A stretch of DNA of 64,000 bases from AP-15 sp963814805 (GCA_963814805.1 CAWFER010000009.1:40434-104433), one strand, 5' to 3'; shown: positions 1-9,240, counted from the first letter of the stretch. Made by a program: numbers and translations. Notes: generated by a model not told the origin, from the sequence alone.

Positions 1-573
1 AATCGGTGCCCGCGGGGACGGTGTTTCACCGCACGCGCACCGGTTTGAGGAAGTGGTTTCTTGCCGCCTACCTGGTGGGTCGCGACAAGCGCGGCGTCGC
101 GGCCAAGTTTCTGCAGCGGGAGCTTTCCCTTCCGGTTCCTCGGCGCCGGCACCTTTGTGAAAGCCAATGTCGCGGCCAATTCCCATCTGCTGACCGACGG
201 GTTTGCCGGCTATCGCGGTCGCGACGCCGATCTCGGCGAGTATTTGAAGCACACGCCGGTGATCCAGGATGACGGCGCCAACGCCGGCGAATTCTTCCCG
301 ATCATCCACACTCTGTTCAGCAACATCAAAGCTTGGTTGGTCGGCACCCATCACGGGGTCAGCGCCAAGCACCTGCCGCGCTACCTGCGGGAATGGGCCT
401 ACCGCTTCAACCGCCGCAACCTGCCTGACGGCCTGGACGGTTATCTGATCCGGCGCGCCGTCGAGTGCGCCACGATCACCTACGACCAACTCAAGGCCGG
501 CGCTATGCCGGACGGCGCCAATCGCGCTCGCCGGCCTCCCGCCCCAGTTGCGCAGCCTGCTTTAGCTGGATAG
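1..573 (+). pseudogene. IS1595-family transposase remnant
   Basis: Decayed piece of an ISXO2-like transposase, different from the four intact copies further right. The first ~110 bases read FLAAYLVGRDKRG, the segment preceding the catalytic core. A deletion/frameshift then joins a second frame from about base 61 that carries the C-terminal half: LLTDGFAGYRG (second catalytic Asp region), IKAWLVGTHHGVS and WAYRFNRR. The zinc-ribbon N-terminus is absent or lies left of base 1. Not functional. Confidence 0.8.
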
Positions 574-832
574 GGATATAGAAAAGAGTCGGGCTAAAGA
601 TTTTGATTAGTGATCATCGGGTCAGCGCCTTCCCGCGATGCGCGTATAGGCTGGCTGCTGGATCGGATTTCGACGAGGGGCAGTTATCCCGGTTATAGTC
701 ACCGGGATGCGCCGGATCCCGATCGCGCGGCCGGCATGTCTCAGGATGCAATCCATATAGTGCGTTCCGACATAGGCTGAACGCTCGCTTGCTGTGATCG
801 ACGCTCCGGCTTTATGGCCGAGATCGTTGATA

Positions 833-1869
833 AAGGCTTATCCCTCTGCGTCCGGTGGATCAATTAGTTGTGGTGGAGCGGGCGGATCGGTGTTAGGAAC
901 AAACATCGAACATCTGCTCTCGCGAGGCCGGCATGACCGATTTTCCCCGCTCCCTGATGGAGTTCCAGCAGCGCTTCCCGGATCAGGCCGCCTGCGTCAG
1001 ATACCTGTTCGCGGCACGCTGGCCCGAGGGCTTCGTCTGTCGCGCCTGCGGCAAGGCCAAGGCCTGGGAACTGCAGACCAAGCCGTGGACCTGGGAATGC
1101 GCCGCCTGCGGCAAGCAGACCTCGGTGACCGCCGGCACCATCATGCACCACTCCAAACTGTCGCTGACCATCTGGTTCTGGGCGGCCTATCTGATGGCCA
1201 CCCACTCCAACGGCATCTCGGCCTGGCAACTGCAACGTCAGCTCGCCCTCGGCTCCTACAAGACGGCCTGGCTGATCTGCGCCAAGCTGCGCCGCAGCAT
1301 GGTGGCGCCTGACCGCAGCCCGCTCGCCGGTCTGGTCGAGGTCGATGAGACCGAGATCGCCTGCCGCAGCAAGAACGATCCTGTGACCGGCGGCGGCGGA
1401 CGCAGCCACCAGGGCAAGATGCTGGTCGTCGGCGCCGTCGAGGTCGAGGATGGCGGCGCCGGTCCGGGCCGCGTCCGGCTCGCCGAGGTGCCCGACTACT
1501 CGGCCGCCAGCCTGCATCCCTTTATCGCCGACAACCTCGCCCCGGGAACCACCGCCAGGACCGACGGATGGTCCGCCTATCCCGGCGCGCCCGGCGTCGG
1601 CCACGATCCTCACGTCATCGGCAAGATGGCCGCCCATGTCGTCCTGCCTTGGGTGCACCGCATCTTCTCCAACCTCAAGGTCTGGGCTTTGGGCGTCTAT
1701 CACGGCCTGCGTCGCCGCCATCTCCAATCCTACCTCGACGAATTCGTCTTCCAATTCAACCGCCGCCAAACCCGGCACGCCGCCTTCCGTTCGCTACTCG
1801 CCATCGCCGCCGGCCACACCCCCTTCACCTACCAAATGTTGGTCTCCCGGAAATAACGGCATAAGCCTT
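833..1869 (+). mobile_element. IS1595-family element, copy A
   Basis: Complete 1037-bp insertion sequence. Inverted ends are AAGGCTTAT (833) and its complement ending at 1869. It is flanked by a perfect 8-bp target duplication CGTTGATA at 825-832 and 1870-1877. It carries one transposase gene and interrupts the CBASS CD-NTase gene. Confidence 0.95.
933..1856 (+). CDS. IS1595-family transposase (copy A)
   Basis: Transposase of 307 aa that moves the surrounding 1037-bp element. The N-terminal zinc ribbon shows CRACGKAKAW and CAACGKQTS. The catalytic core has EVDETEIACRSK (first Asp), TARTDGWSAYP (second Asp) and the family block WALGVYHGLRRRHLQ followed by FQFNRR. The start ATG follows a purine-rich stretch. 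The predicted protein is identical to that of copy C; copies B and D differ at one or two residues (FRF for FQF; VPRK for VSRK in B). The element appears intact and recently active. Confidence 0.95.
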   Translation: MTDFPRSLMEFQQRFPDQAACVRYLFAARWPEGFVCRACGKAKAWELQTKPWTWECAACGKQTSVTAGTIMHHSKLSLTIWFWAAYLMATHSNGISAWQLQRQLALGSYKTAWLICAKLRRSMVAPDRSPLAGLVEVDETEIACRSKNDPVTGGGGRSHQGKMLVVGAVEVEDGGAGPGRVRLAEVPDYSAASLHPFIADNLAPGTTARTDGWSAYPGAPGVGHDPHVIGKMAAHVVLPWVHRIFSNLKVWALGVYHGLRRRHLQSYLDEFVFQFNRRQTRHAAFRSLLAIAAGHTPFTYQMLVSRK

Positions 1870-3086
1870 CGTTGATATTCTCGGCCTGGCCGCCTTCATT
1901 ACGCACGACCCACTCGATGGTCGTTCCAGCCGGAAATCTGTCCGGATTGGCGAGCTTGAAGGTGATGTTGCAGTCCTTCGGGATGGGTCCGATCTTATTG
2001 ATGCCGGAATATTTGAGATGATGGTTGTTGCGGGCGATAGCATTGACCATGATTTCGGGCTGGGCAACCGGAACGAGTGAGGCTGATTTTGCGAGAATAG
2101 TGCTCGGCGTAGCGTCTGGCATTGGGAAAAAGTGCGCGAACGCCTTTGTCCATTGGTCGGCGGCATCAATCTCCGTGTTGGCAGCGCAGGCGGCTTCGGC
2201 GATTTTCACGAATTCGTCGACCCCGTCGCAAAAATTGTCCCATTCGCTTTTGGCCAGGCGATTAATATCTTCGCTCGGGTTGACGGGATTGCGGATATTG
2301 GCGCCGCGCCGTACACGGGTCGCGATTCGGCAAAGGATAGCCATCAACGAGTCGTCATCGCCGCCGATCTGATCGTCATCGAGAAGCGCAAACGCCTGAG
2401 CGGCGAGGACAGTGAGGAGAACTGACGTCGGGCGCCCCTTGCCGATCTGCCATTTCAAGGCCGCCCAGCATTTGAGATACCGGACTTGGCGCCGTACCTT
2501 GGCGCGGGCCGTGTCGTCGAATTGATCCTTGAACCATAGATATAGCGCTTTTGGATCGCTGACCTCCCAGCCGGCTTCGGCGGCCAGGGTTCTTTCATCG
2601 GCATCTGAATCGAGGGTGGTAGCATGGAATGTCGATGTGGAAACTGTCATCATAATGAATGCGCACACATCGGGGTTTGGGCGGCGTATCGACGCTGCGG
2701 ATTCCCTCGGTATTACGGGCATAGGCGAGGGCACTGGTTTGGACAGCGTTGCGCAGATAACGGGGAGCGCACGGACCGTTTTCCGGCTGGCCAAGCCAGC
2801 AGAAGAAGATCCCGAGGTCGATGTCGAATTCTTCGGCCATGCGCGGCGGACGCACTTGGGTGCCGTATTTATAAGAACCCTGAAGCCATGTTCGGATCTG
2901 GCACCCTGATTGTTTCCTGAGGTCGCTGGTCAGGTGATCGGCAAGCTCATTCCATCGCGTTTGCTGCTGTTTGAACTGCTCTTCATTCGGTGTGATGCGT
3001 CTGTGCAACGTCTGCTTTTCGGTGTCGTTCGAGCTGTAAAACAGAGACGGTGTGATACCCATAATTAATCATTCCCATTGTGAAGA

Positions 3087-4070
3087 TTAGCGGTGGAAAA
3101 ATTTCGGTGGTGCAGAAATGTGAGATAGGATGGATGAGAGGTCTGGATTTTTGCTGGCGGCCTGAACGGTGACGGCGGCCATTGCCCTTATCGTTTTCTG
3201 TGCGTCGGGGTGTGCGGTATCGAGGCCGAGCGCCTGCTCTTGTTCGCGGGACTGTTTCACATCGAGACGGACGTATCGGCCGCCGAGCCGGTGGCGCGCA
3301 ACGTTGTCGACGATCTGCTGCTGTGAGGAGAGGATCGCCTGCGCGAGCCGCGCCCCCATGGTCCATTTCAGCAGTCCGAACCTGGTGCCGGCACTATGCG
3401 CGAATGAGAATTGCGAGGTGGTAGTGCCGATGCTGAGCAACGCGATGTTGTCGATGGGTATGCCGAAAAAGTGCTCAGCCTCGTGGAGGGCGATCATGTC
3501 GGGGGCGTTGGCATAAAGGCCGCCGTCCGCATAGAGGCTGTCGTCGATCACGGCGATGGGGAAGTAGGCCGGGGCTGCTGAGGTGGCGAGGGCGACATCG
3601 ACGGCCCTGAGCCGGTGATCGCGGCTGAAATCCGGATGATGGTCGGTCTTGAAGATCTGGGGGCCACCTTTTGTCAGGCAGACGGTCGGGATGATGCAGG
3701 GGTGTTTCAGTTCGCCGATGCGGGTGTCGGCGCCGATGATGTCGACGATAGTAGCCCGCAGCGGGCTGGGAGCGTATTTCGGACTGAAGAGGGAGCGGAG
3801 AACGTCGGCTACTTTGCCGATGGGAGTACCTGGTGCGCGCCGGTCGGAGACGATGCGGGTGCCGTTGGTCTCAAACGCGGCTTTAATCCGGGCGGCGGGC
3901 ACCTCGTTGGCGATGCCAATGGCGATGATACCACCGACCGACGTTCCGGCGATCAGATCGAACCGGGATCCCAAGGGCGCGCCAATTCGGTCCTCAAGGT
4001 CAGCGAGGACGCAGATGGTGTAGAGGCCGAGATATCCACCGCCGCTGAGGCTGAGGATCTGGAACGGCAT
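3087..4070 (-). CDS. capV: CapV patatin-like phospholipase, CBASS effector
   Basis: 327-aa patatin-family lipase. In CBASS this effector is switched on by the cyclic nucleotide made by the neighbouring CD-NTase and degrades the cell's own membrane phospholipids, aborting phage infection. Visible motifs: oxyanion loop GGGYLG (residues 10-15), nucleophile elbow GTSVG with Ser44 (42-46), and catalytic Asp in DGG (182-184). There is no signal peptide, as expected for a cytosolic effector. It is the first gene of the operon, 24 bases before the CD-NTase start, with about 160 bases of upstream intergenic DNA. The gene itself is intact, but its activator is broken, so it is probably silent. No Cap2/Cap3 genes are seen, which fits a short type I system. 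Confidence 0.9.
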   Translation of the reverse strand: MPFQILSLSGGGYLGLYTICVLADLEDRIGAPLGSRFDLIAGTSVGGIIAIGIANEVPAARIKAAFETNGTRIVSDRRAPGTPIGKVADVLRSLFSPKYAPSPLRATIVDIIGADTRIGELKHPCIIPTVCLTKGGPQIFKTDHHPDFSRDHRLRAVDVALATSAAPAYFPIAVIDDSLYADGGLYANAPDMIALHEAEHFFGIPIDNIALLSIGTTTSQFSFAHSAGTRFGLLKWTMGARLAQAILSSQQQIVDNVARHRLGGRYVRLDVKQSREQEQALGLDTAHPDAQKTIRAMAAVTVQAASKNPDLSSILSHISAPPKFFHR

Positions 4071-4234
4071 TGATCGCCGACGCTAATAGCGGTGCCCGAT
4101 CCGGGCCTGATGACAATATGTAGGTGGGGAGAAATCGAGTGCAACCGGATTTCCGAAAAAGTGCGTTAAAGATTGTGGGTGCGAGATGATCGCTACCAGC
4201 TAGCCGTTCCGCAGGCTTCCCGAATCCGTATCCA

Positions 4235-4780
4235 TCACAGCCTGATCCTATCCGCCTCGTCCTGCGTGAGCCGCTCCTTGGTGCGGTCGTAGAGCTTGGT
4301 GGTCCGCGGGCTCTCATGCGCCGCCATTTCCTGCGCGTGATCGAGGGCGCCGCCATTGGCGAGGTAGGCGGTGATCCCGGTCGCCCGGAAGGTGTGGCAG
4401 CCGATCGCCTCGGCCCGGGGGCGCTTGACGCCCTTGACCGGGTTGTGCGTGACCGCGTTCCGGTCGCAGAGGTATTCGTACAGCGAGGACAGCGCCGCCA
4501 GGCGGTGCCGCACCGTGGCGCCGCCGAGCCCGCGGCGCGCGAGGTCGTCGCGCCAGGCGATGACGTGCGCGCGGGTCACGGTGCAGAACTCCTCCGGGTG
4601 CTCGACGCCGGCAAAGCGGATGAAGTCGCCGACCGCCTTCTTGTAGGCGCGCCGGCTGTTCGGGTTCGTGATGTTGGCGAACCACTCGATCTCGGGCGGC
4701 ACGTCGGCCAGCCGCTGAAATTCAGCGGCGGTCAGCAGCCGTTCGGCCGGGGCGATTTCGGCGGGCAACGTGCGGTTCAT
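4235..4780 (-). pseudogene. tyrosine recombinase with catalytic core deleted
   Basis: 181-aa reading frame. The N-terminal core-binding (SAM-like) domain is present (NSRRAYKKAVGDFIRF, RHRLAALSSLYEYL), followed directly by the last catalytic block HTFRATGITAYL and AAHESPRTTKLYDR with the Tyr. About 110 residues that should hold the first Arg and the Lys are missing between KRPRAEA and IGCHTF. The C-terminal 50 residues nearly match the intact integrase at 37627-38631, suggesting a recombination or deletion chimera. The start ATG at 4780 is chosen because upstream residues are low-complexity and unlike the family. Unlikely to recombine DNA. Confidence 0.8.
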
Positions 4781-4926
4781 GGAGCAGATTTTATTCTCGA
4801 TAAAATATGTTGAACTAAACCGCTCCGCAGTATTGGAGTGGTGTCGAAGGGCGTGTCCAAGAAGCCGAATAACGGTTGATTGCTTGTCGGCCATGACAAT
4901 TTTCTCAGTATTTGCAGTTGGCACAG

Positions 4927-5352
4927 TCAGACGTGGTAGGGACCGAGGAACAGGTCGCCGAGGGCGCGGCGCAGCAGGTAGGTGATCCGCCGTTGTGCGA
5001 GGTGGTGCGGCCGGTCGTGGATCAGGTGGCAGCGCTGGCAAAGGCTCTTCAGGTTGCGCGGCCGATTGTTGCCCGGGTTATGATCGAGGTGCGCCGCAGC
5101 GAGGACGACGCGGGTGTGCCGAATGCGGGTCGCCTCTTCGAGGTTCGGCCAGCGGGCCGGCCGGCCGCGGCCGCTGCGCCAGGTGCTCGCAGCGGCGTCA
5201 TACCAGCGGCCGTCCGGCAGGCAGCGAACGGTCTCGCCATGCGGCCGCCCGCAACTTTGGCAGCGCCCGCCGGCGCGTTCAAACCGCACTTGCCGGCTGA
5301 TCTGCGGCCAGTCAATCGGGTAGAACCAGCGCAGCTCAGGCTTGATCGGCAT
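4927..5352 (-). CDS. HNH endonuclease-like protein
   Basis: 141-aa predicted HNH nuclease. It has a zinc-binding pair CQSCGRPHG (near residue 38), an HLDHNPGNNRPRNLKSL block and a second pair LCQRCHLIHD, i.e. the usual Cys4-HNH layout. It starts at the ATG at 5352 and overlaps the end of the upstream serine recombinase by 17 bases, so the two are probably co-transcribed. A longer open frame upstream is the shadow of the recombinase. Substrate unknown; it may act in phage or plasmid DNA processing. Confidence 0.75.
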   Translation of the reverse strand: MPIKPELRWFYPIDWPQISRQVRFERAGGRCQSCGRPHGETVRCLPDGRWYDAAASTWRSGRGRPARWPNLEEATRIRHTRVVLAAAHLDHNPGNNRPRNLKSLCQRCHLIHDRPHHLAQRRITYLLRRALGDLFLGPYHV

Positions 5353-5923
5353 CGGCTGTCCCGTTCGCATGACCGGTCTGTTTGCCGAGCAGGCGATAGA
5401 CGCTCGCGCGGCCGATGCCGAGCCGGCGGGCGATCGCCGCCGGGCCGAGCTTCTCGTCATCGAGCAGCCGCCGGACTTCGCCGGCATCGATCGATGGTTT
5501 GCGGCCCTTGTAGACACCGCGCGCCTTGGCGGCGCTGATCCCTTCAAGCTGCCGCTCGCGCCGCAGATTGGTCTCGAATTCGGCGAATACGCCGAGCATG
5601 TCGAGAAACGCCTTCCCGGCGGCGGTGCCGGTGTCGACCGGCTGCTCGGTTGCCTTCAGCGCGACACCCTTGGCCTTCAGCTCGTGCACGATGTCCTGCA
5701 GGTCCTTCAGGGAACGCGCCAGGCGGTCGATGCGGGTGACCACCAGCGTGTCGCCGGCGCGCAGGAAATCGAGCAGCACCTGCAATTCGGTGCGGCCGTC
5801 ACGGCGCGCGCCGCTCGCCTTCTCGGCACGGATCACCTCGCAGCCTGCCGCCTTCAGCGCGGCGCGCTGGATTGACAGGTCCTGATCGAGCGTGGAGACG
5901 CGGGCGTAACCGTAAAGGGGCAT
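5336..5923 (-). CDS. serine recombinase (resolvase/invertase)
   Basis: 195-aa site-specific recombinase of the resolvase/invertase family. N-terminal YGYARVSTLDQD holds the nucleophile Ser10. RIDRLARSLKDL and the E-helix FAEFETNLRRERQLEG follow. A C-terminal helix-turn-helix (AIARRLGIGRASVYRLL) binds DNA. Directly upstream (5937-6045) is an ordered set of short repeats with the layout of a res site, probably also the operator. The gene is intact, and the HNH gene follows on the same strand. Confidence 0.9.
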   Translation of the reverse strand: MPLYGYARVSTLDQDLSIQRAALKAAGCEVIRAEKASGARRDGRTELQVLLDFLRAGDTLVVTRIDRLARSLKDLQDIVHELKAKGVALKATEQPVDTGTAAGKAFLDMLGVFAEFETNLRRERQLEGISAAKARGVYKGRKPSIDAGEVRRLLDDEKLGPAAIARRLGIGRASVYRLLGKQTGHANGTADADQA

Positions 5924-5936
5924 CGGCGGCGGAGTT

Positions 5937-6045
5937 GTCTCGTTTGCTTATGGACCCGCCCGTCATACCGTCTCGCTTCCCGATTATCAACCTAAACGAG
6001 ACGCGATCTGCGTCTCGCCGCCTCGTGTCGCTCGGGTAGACCCTT
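5937..6045. promoter_or_regulatory. res-like recombination site of the resolvase
   Basis: Inverted pair GTCTCGTTT (5937-5945) and AAACGAGAC (5994-6002), with a central TACCGTCTCGC, then GGGTAGACCCTT (6034-6045). The same elements with identical spacing recur at 49732-49797 and 52939-52982, where a transposon splits them. Position upstream of the resolvase and conserved spacing support a res site that also controls the resolvase promoter. Confidence 0.65.
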
Positions 6046-6203
6046 ACGGTGCCATTGGGACCGGCACGCTGAGTTATCAAGAATGACACGCAGTGAGCGA
6101 CCAGGATCGGATCTTGCCGGGCTCACGCGGGAGAAAGCGGCTGGCGCGCTCGATATCGCGCCAGCGAGGCGGCGGCGTGGCAACCTGGCAATGACCTTGA
6201 GGA

Positions 6204-6485
6204 TCAACCAGGCTCTTGCGGGTCTGGCCACTCGGGCATGTTGTGAACGAACCAAGTATCGCGCGGCACCTCGACGGCCATTATGTACATCTCGCCTTGA
6301 GTGGCGAATCCGTTTGTAAAGATGCGATTGGTCCGCGCCGCCTCGAACATCCCTACCATAAGATTATGGACGGTGGCCGATCTGGGTTTGTTGTCGTATC
6401 GCATGATCCGGGCCGATATCGTTAACAGTGGATGCGCTGCCGTGTTCGGCGGCATTTGAGCAAAACTGGAGCCGTTAACCCACAT
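6204..6485 (-). CDS. small hypothetical protein
   Basis: Up to 93 aa, not recognised. The second half reads like a real protein (TNGFATQGEMYIMAVEVP, TWFVHNMPEWPDP) with balanced composition. No signal peptide or clear domain. The start is uncertain: GTG/ATG at 6485 or ATG at 6455, neither with a convincing ribosome site. It is divergent from the gene at 6704. Confidence 0.4.
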   Translation of the reverse strand: MWVNGSSFAQMPPNTAAHPLLTISARIMRYDNKPRSATVHNLMVGMFEAARTNRIFTNGFATQGEMYIMAVEVPRDTWFVHNMPEWPDPQEPG

Positions 6486-6703
6486 TTTTTGTGCTTAACG
6501 ACCGAAATTTATTCGGCAAGGCGCTCGTGCCGGCATACAGCCCATTCCCGGCGCGCGGCCGGTCGGCGCCGACGACGATCGCCAAAGCGGAATATTTTGG
6601 TCGTGATAGAGTGCGCGATTTGAACGTTTTTTTGACACATGACGGATTATGTGCCGAACCGGAGGTCGTTGTGCGCCTCTTGAAACTAAAGGAGTTAAGA
6701 CAA

Positions 6704-7477
6704 ATGGCTGCGATAAATTGGAATGGCGGTCAGCTGATCACTCTCCGGCCTGGAGATACTGCGACCTGTTCCGGCGGGCTGAATTCCGGTCAGATTTATG
6801 CAATTTTCTTGTACAACTCTGCCAACAACGATGCCAACGCACCGGTCAATGTCGTGTGGAGCAATTCGCAGCCGCCGGTGCTGGTCACCGTTCCAGGCAC
6901 CACGGCTAACCAGGGGCTGGCGGCGCTCTGTTTCCTGTCGGGTGACGACACGAACACCGTCAGCATCTCGCTCGGTCAGAGCTCCTCGGGTACCCAGATC
7001 CAAGCGTTTCTCGGGAGTGTGAAGATGCCGGTCAATACCTCCGGCATCGAAAACGTCGCGCTGCCGCTCGATGGCCAGAACCATGCGTTCCACGCCTTCA
7101 CCCGGTTTTACGCGGTGCCGCAGAGCCATTGGTATTCTGGGCAACTCCAAAGCAACATAAACCAGTTCATCTCGGTTCAGTTCAAGGAAGCCAGCGCCAC
7201 CGTGAATATCGTCAATCAGCTGGTCGAGCCGAGCAACGTCATTAAATATGCCGGCCCGAGCAGCAAGGACGCGGTGACGATAAACTCGGCAGACCGCCAG
7301 ACGCTTTCCTGGAATTTCCAGGGAAACGGCACCCAGCTCGTGTGGATCAATGCCGACAGCGTGCAGAATTCGCAAAGTGCAACTATCAGCGTGCAATCGC
7401 TCGCCGCAGTTTACGACGCCTACAATCGAGGCGTGTTTGAAGATCTCGAAATGAAGGCCAAAGCGACGACGCGCTGA
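6704..7477 (+). CDS. hypothetical beta-rich protein
   Basis: 257-aa protein of unknown function. The start at 6704 is supported by AAAGGAG (6688-6694) nine bases upstream; an in-frame extension to 6491 has no such site and looks non-coding. The sequence is rich in Asn, Ser, Gln, Val and Thr with alternating hydrophobic residues (NAPVNVVWSNSQPPVLVTV, TVNIVNQLVEPSNVIKYA), suggesting a beta-sandwich. It has no signal peptide and few charged residues until the C-terminal EDLEMKAKATTR. It stands alone and is followed by an inverted repeat that could end transcription. It could be a structural or surface-adhesion protein; this is only a guess. Confidence 0.65.
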   Translation: MAAINWNGGQLITLRPGDTATCSGGLNSGQIYAIFLYNSANNDANAPVNVVWSNSQPPVLVTVPGTTANQGLAALCFLSGDDTNTVSISLGQSSSGTQIQAFLGSVKMPVNTSGIENVALPLDGQNHAFHAFTRFYAVPQSHWYSGQLQSNINQFISVQFKEASATVNIVNQLVEPSNVIKYAGPSSKDAVTINSADRQTLSWNFQGNGTQLVWINADSVQNSQSATISVQSLAAVYDAYNRGVFEDLEMKAKATTR

Positions 7478-7493
7478 GCCACAGTACCCGTAG

Positions 7494-7521
7494 GCACCCT
7501 GATGGGAATGCTTCAGGGTGC
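7494..7521 (+). terminator. stem-loop after the 6704 gene
   Basis: Perfect 9-bp stem GCACCCTGA / TCAGGGTGC (7494-7502 and 7513-7521) with a 10-base loop, 17 bases after the stop codon. No strong T-run follows, so intrinsic termination may be weak. Confidence 0.55.
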
Positions 7522-8022
7522 TTGCGATCCCGACCCGGCATGCACGCAGTTGCCGGATGGCTGCCTTCCCGAGTGGTGATCTGCGGGAGCCACGACCGGC
7601 TCGTAATGCCGGGGTAACCGCTCGGCGAGGACGCCGCCCCTCTCCCTTTTATGGGGCCCCCGGATGTCAAGCTGGTTTCCGGAGGGCGCCCACCATGCCG
7701 CCGCACCGCATCGCCCGGGAGCGGTGCCGAGCTGGAACCGACGCCCCCAAGAAGCCCGCAAGTTTTCAATCGAAAGGAATACCGGAGCCCAGCGCCATAT
7801 CGCCAAAGCCGTCGACCGACTCGCCTTTTATCCGGTTCGATTTACCGCGGCGTGGGCGGCATTCGTAACCCTGATCCCGGTTGCTGCGGGTGCGGCGCTG
7901 CGGGGGACGGGACCCTTCTCTGCAAGCGGCGTCTTGCAGCCCAGGGAGAGGTCGGTCACACGCCCTGCCCGGTCATTCCCGACGATCGCGAATCGTGCGG
8001 GAATTCTTTCGGCCCTTCCGGA
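7522..8022. other. 500 bp without a supportable gene
   Basis: Lies between the hypothetical gene and the IS110 transposase. All open frames here lack family features and overlap each other. The right half probably contains the IS110 end, which I could not place because IS110 elements lack clear inverted ends. Confidence 0.5.
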
Positions 8023-9207
8023 TCAGGTCACGATCGCTCCCTCCGGAACCAGGCCAGTGGTCGCATAGCGCCACAGCGCGACGAGCAGCTTGCGCGCCAG
8101 CGCCACCACCATGACGCGCCGCAGCCGTCCCGTTGCGCCCGCGGTGCGCTCGGTGAACCATTGCGCCAGCCGACTGCCCGGCTGCCACAACACCCAGCGC
8201 CAGGTGATCTGGATCATCTGGGCGCGCAGCAGCGGCGGTCCGGCCTTGGTGATCCCCTGATCGCGCACCACCGCGCCGCTGGCCCACGGCGCGGGCGCCA
8301 ATCCGCTCCACCCGCCCAGTTCGCGCCGATTGCGGAAATCCCGCCAGAACGCCTCGCGCACCAGCATCGAGGCATCGTTCGCGCCGATCCCCTTCAGGCG
8401 GTTCAATGCCACCAGCATCGCCCCGTCCCGGCGACAATCGGCAGTGGGTTCCTCGAGCTGCACCTTCGCCTCCCGGATCACACGATCGCGTTCGGCCTCG
8501 ACCTGCACCAGCTGCTCCATGGCCAGCGCCAGGCGCTGCAATTCGCGAACGATCTCCTCCTTGAGGCGGCAGCCCAGGTGACGACCGTCGCCGGTGATCA
8601 ACCCATCCAGCCGCTGCGTCGCATCCGCGGCACGCGGGTTGAATTCGGCGATCCCTTGCGTCTTCAGCAGGCCCTTGATCCGGTTGGTGTGGGCGGTTCT
8701 CTCCTTGATCAGGCGCTGGCGTTCGCGCAGCAGTCGCCGTTCGTCATCCTGCTCGACGGTCGGCACCCGCACGGCGCTCAGCACCTGGTGCTCGCCGCGC
8801 GCATGCGCCATCAGCGCACGCACCATGGCGCGGGCGTCGATCCGATCGGTCTTGGCGCGCTTGGCGCGGCGGTTGACCAGCAGACTGGCGGGATCGATGA
8901 CGATCACCCTGATCCCGAGCGCGGCGAAGCGGCGCTGCAGCCAGAACCCTTCGTAGCCGGCTTCGTGACAGCACAGCACGCTCGGGTTGGAGCCCTGCGC
9001 CGTGACGATCCGTGACCGCAAGCGCTCGATGAGTGCCGCAACAGCATCGGCATCGCCGGCAGCAACCCCGTGGATGGCGATCTTGTCGGCCAGCGGCGTG
9101 TGCACGCCGATCACCCATTTCGCCCGGCTCATCTCGATCGAAACAAAGATCTGAACTGTGCTCTCTGAACTTTCCGATGCAGATACCGCCTCACCCTGCG
9201 TCGACAT
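8023..9207 (-). CDS. IS110-family transposase
   Basis: 394-aa DEDD transposase, full length for IS110. The N-terminal RuvC-like domain begins IFVSIEMSRAKW, where the first acidic residue is Glu, as in one IS110 subgroup. It continues with HEAGYEGFWLQRRF and KTDRIDARAMVRAL. The C-terminal Transposase_20 part has LNRLKGIGANDASMLVREA, GWSGLAPAPWASG and ITKAGPPLLRAQMI. The gene starts 34 bases downstream of the third recombinase gene's stop, so the element probably inserted at the end of that operon. No frameshift. Confidence 0.9.
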   Translation of the reverse strand: MSTQGEAVSASESSESTVQIFVSIEMSRAKWVIGVHTPLADKIAIHGVAAGDADAVAALIERLRSRIVTAQGSNPSVLCCHEAGYEGFWLQRRFAALGIRVIVIDPASLLVNRRAKRAKTDRIDARAMVRALMAHARGEHQVLSAVRVPTVEQDDERRLLRERQRLIKERTAHTNRIKGLLKTQGIAEFNPRAADATQRLDGLITGDGRHLGCRLKEEIVRELQRLALAMEQLVQVEAERDRVIREAKVQLEEPTADCRRDGAMLVALNRLKGIGANDASMLVREAFWRDFRNRRELGGWSGLAPAPWASGAVVRDQGITKAGPPLLRAQMIQITWRWVLWQPGSRLAQWFTERTAGATGRLRRVMVVALARKLLVALWRYATTGLVPEGAIVT

Positions 9208-9240
9208 CGCCGTCTCCTCCGCCGTGATCCGACAAGAGCC

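Larger units (their letters stand above)
622..3062 (-). pseudogene. CBASS CD-NTase (SMODS family), frameshifted and split by IS1595
   Basis: Cyclic-oligonucleotide synthase of a CBASS anti-phage system. The N-terminal frame (3062 down to ~2615) has the nucleotidyltransferase signature: GS at residues 62-63, FDID at 79-82 and a third acidic residue in FHIDIPCY (Asp144). A single extra base in a GGG run at 2614-2616 (plus strand) shifts the frame. Reading continues as DSDADERTLAAEAGWEVSDP and then the AGS-C sensor domain typical of DncV-like enzymes (IEWVVRNEGGQAENIN). IS copy A interrupts exactly there. After removing the IS and one copy of its duplication, the frame resumes NDLGHKAGAS...GTHYMDC and stops at 622. 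The rebuilt protein is about 465 aa, near the family length. It lies 24 bases after capV on the same strand. The family assignment is strong; the product is inactive unless the IS is lost and the frameshift is an error. Confidence 0.88.

Noticed and set aside
864..1778. 304-aa open frame antisense to each IS1595 transposase (also at 26595, 36035, 56862)
   Set aside because: Mirror frame of the transposase in GC-rich DNA; composition reflects codon shadow and no family signature appears.
7651..9015. 454-aa plus-strand open frame across the IS110 transposase
   Set aside because: Antisense shadow of the IS110 gene; biased composition and no ribosome site.
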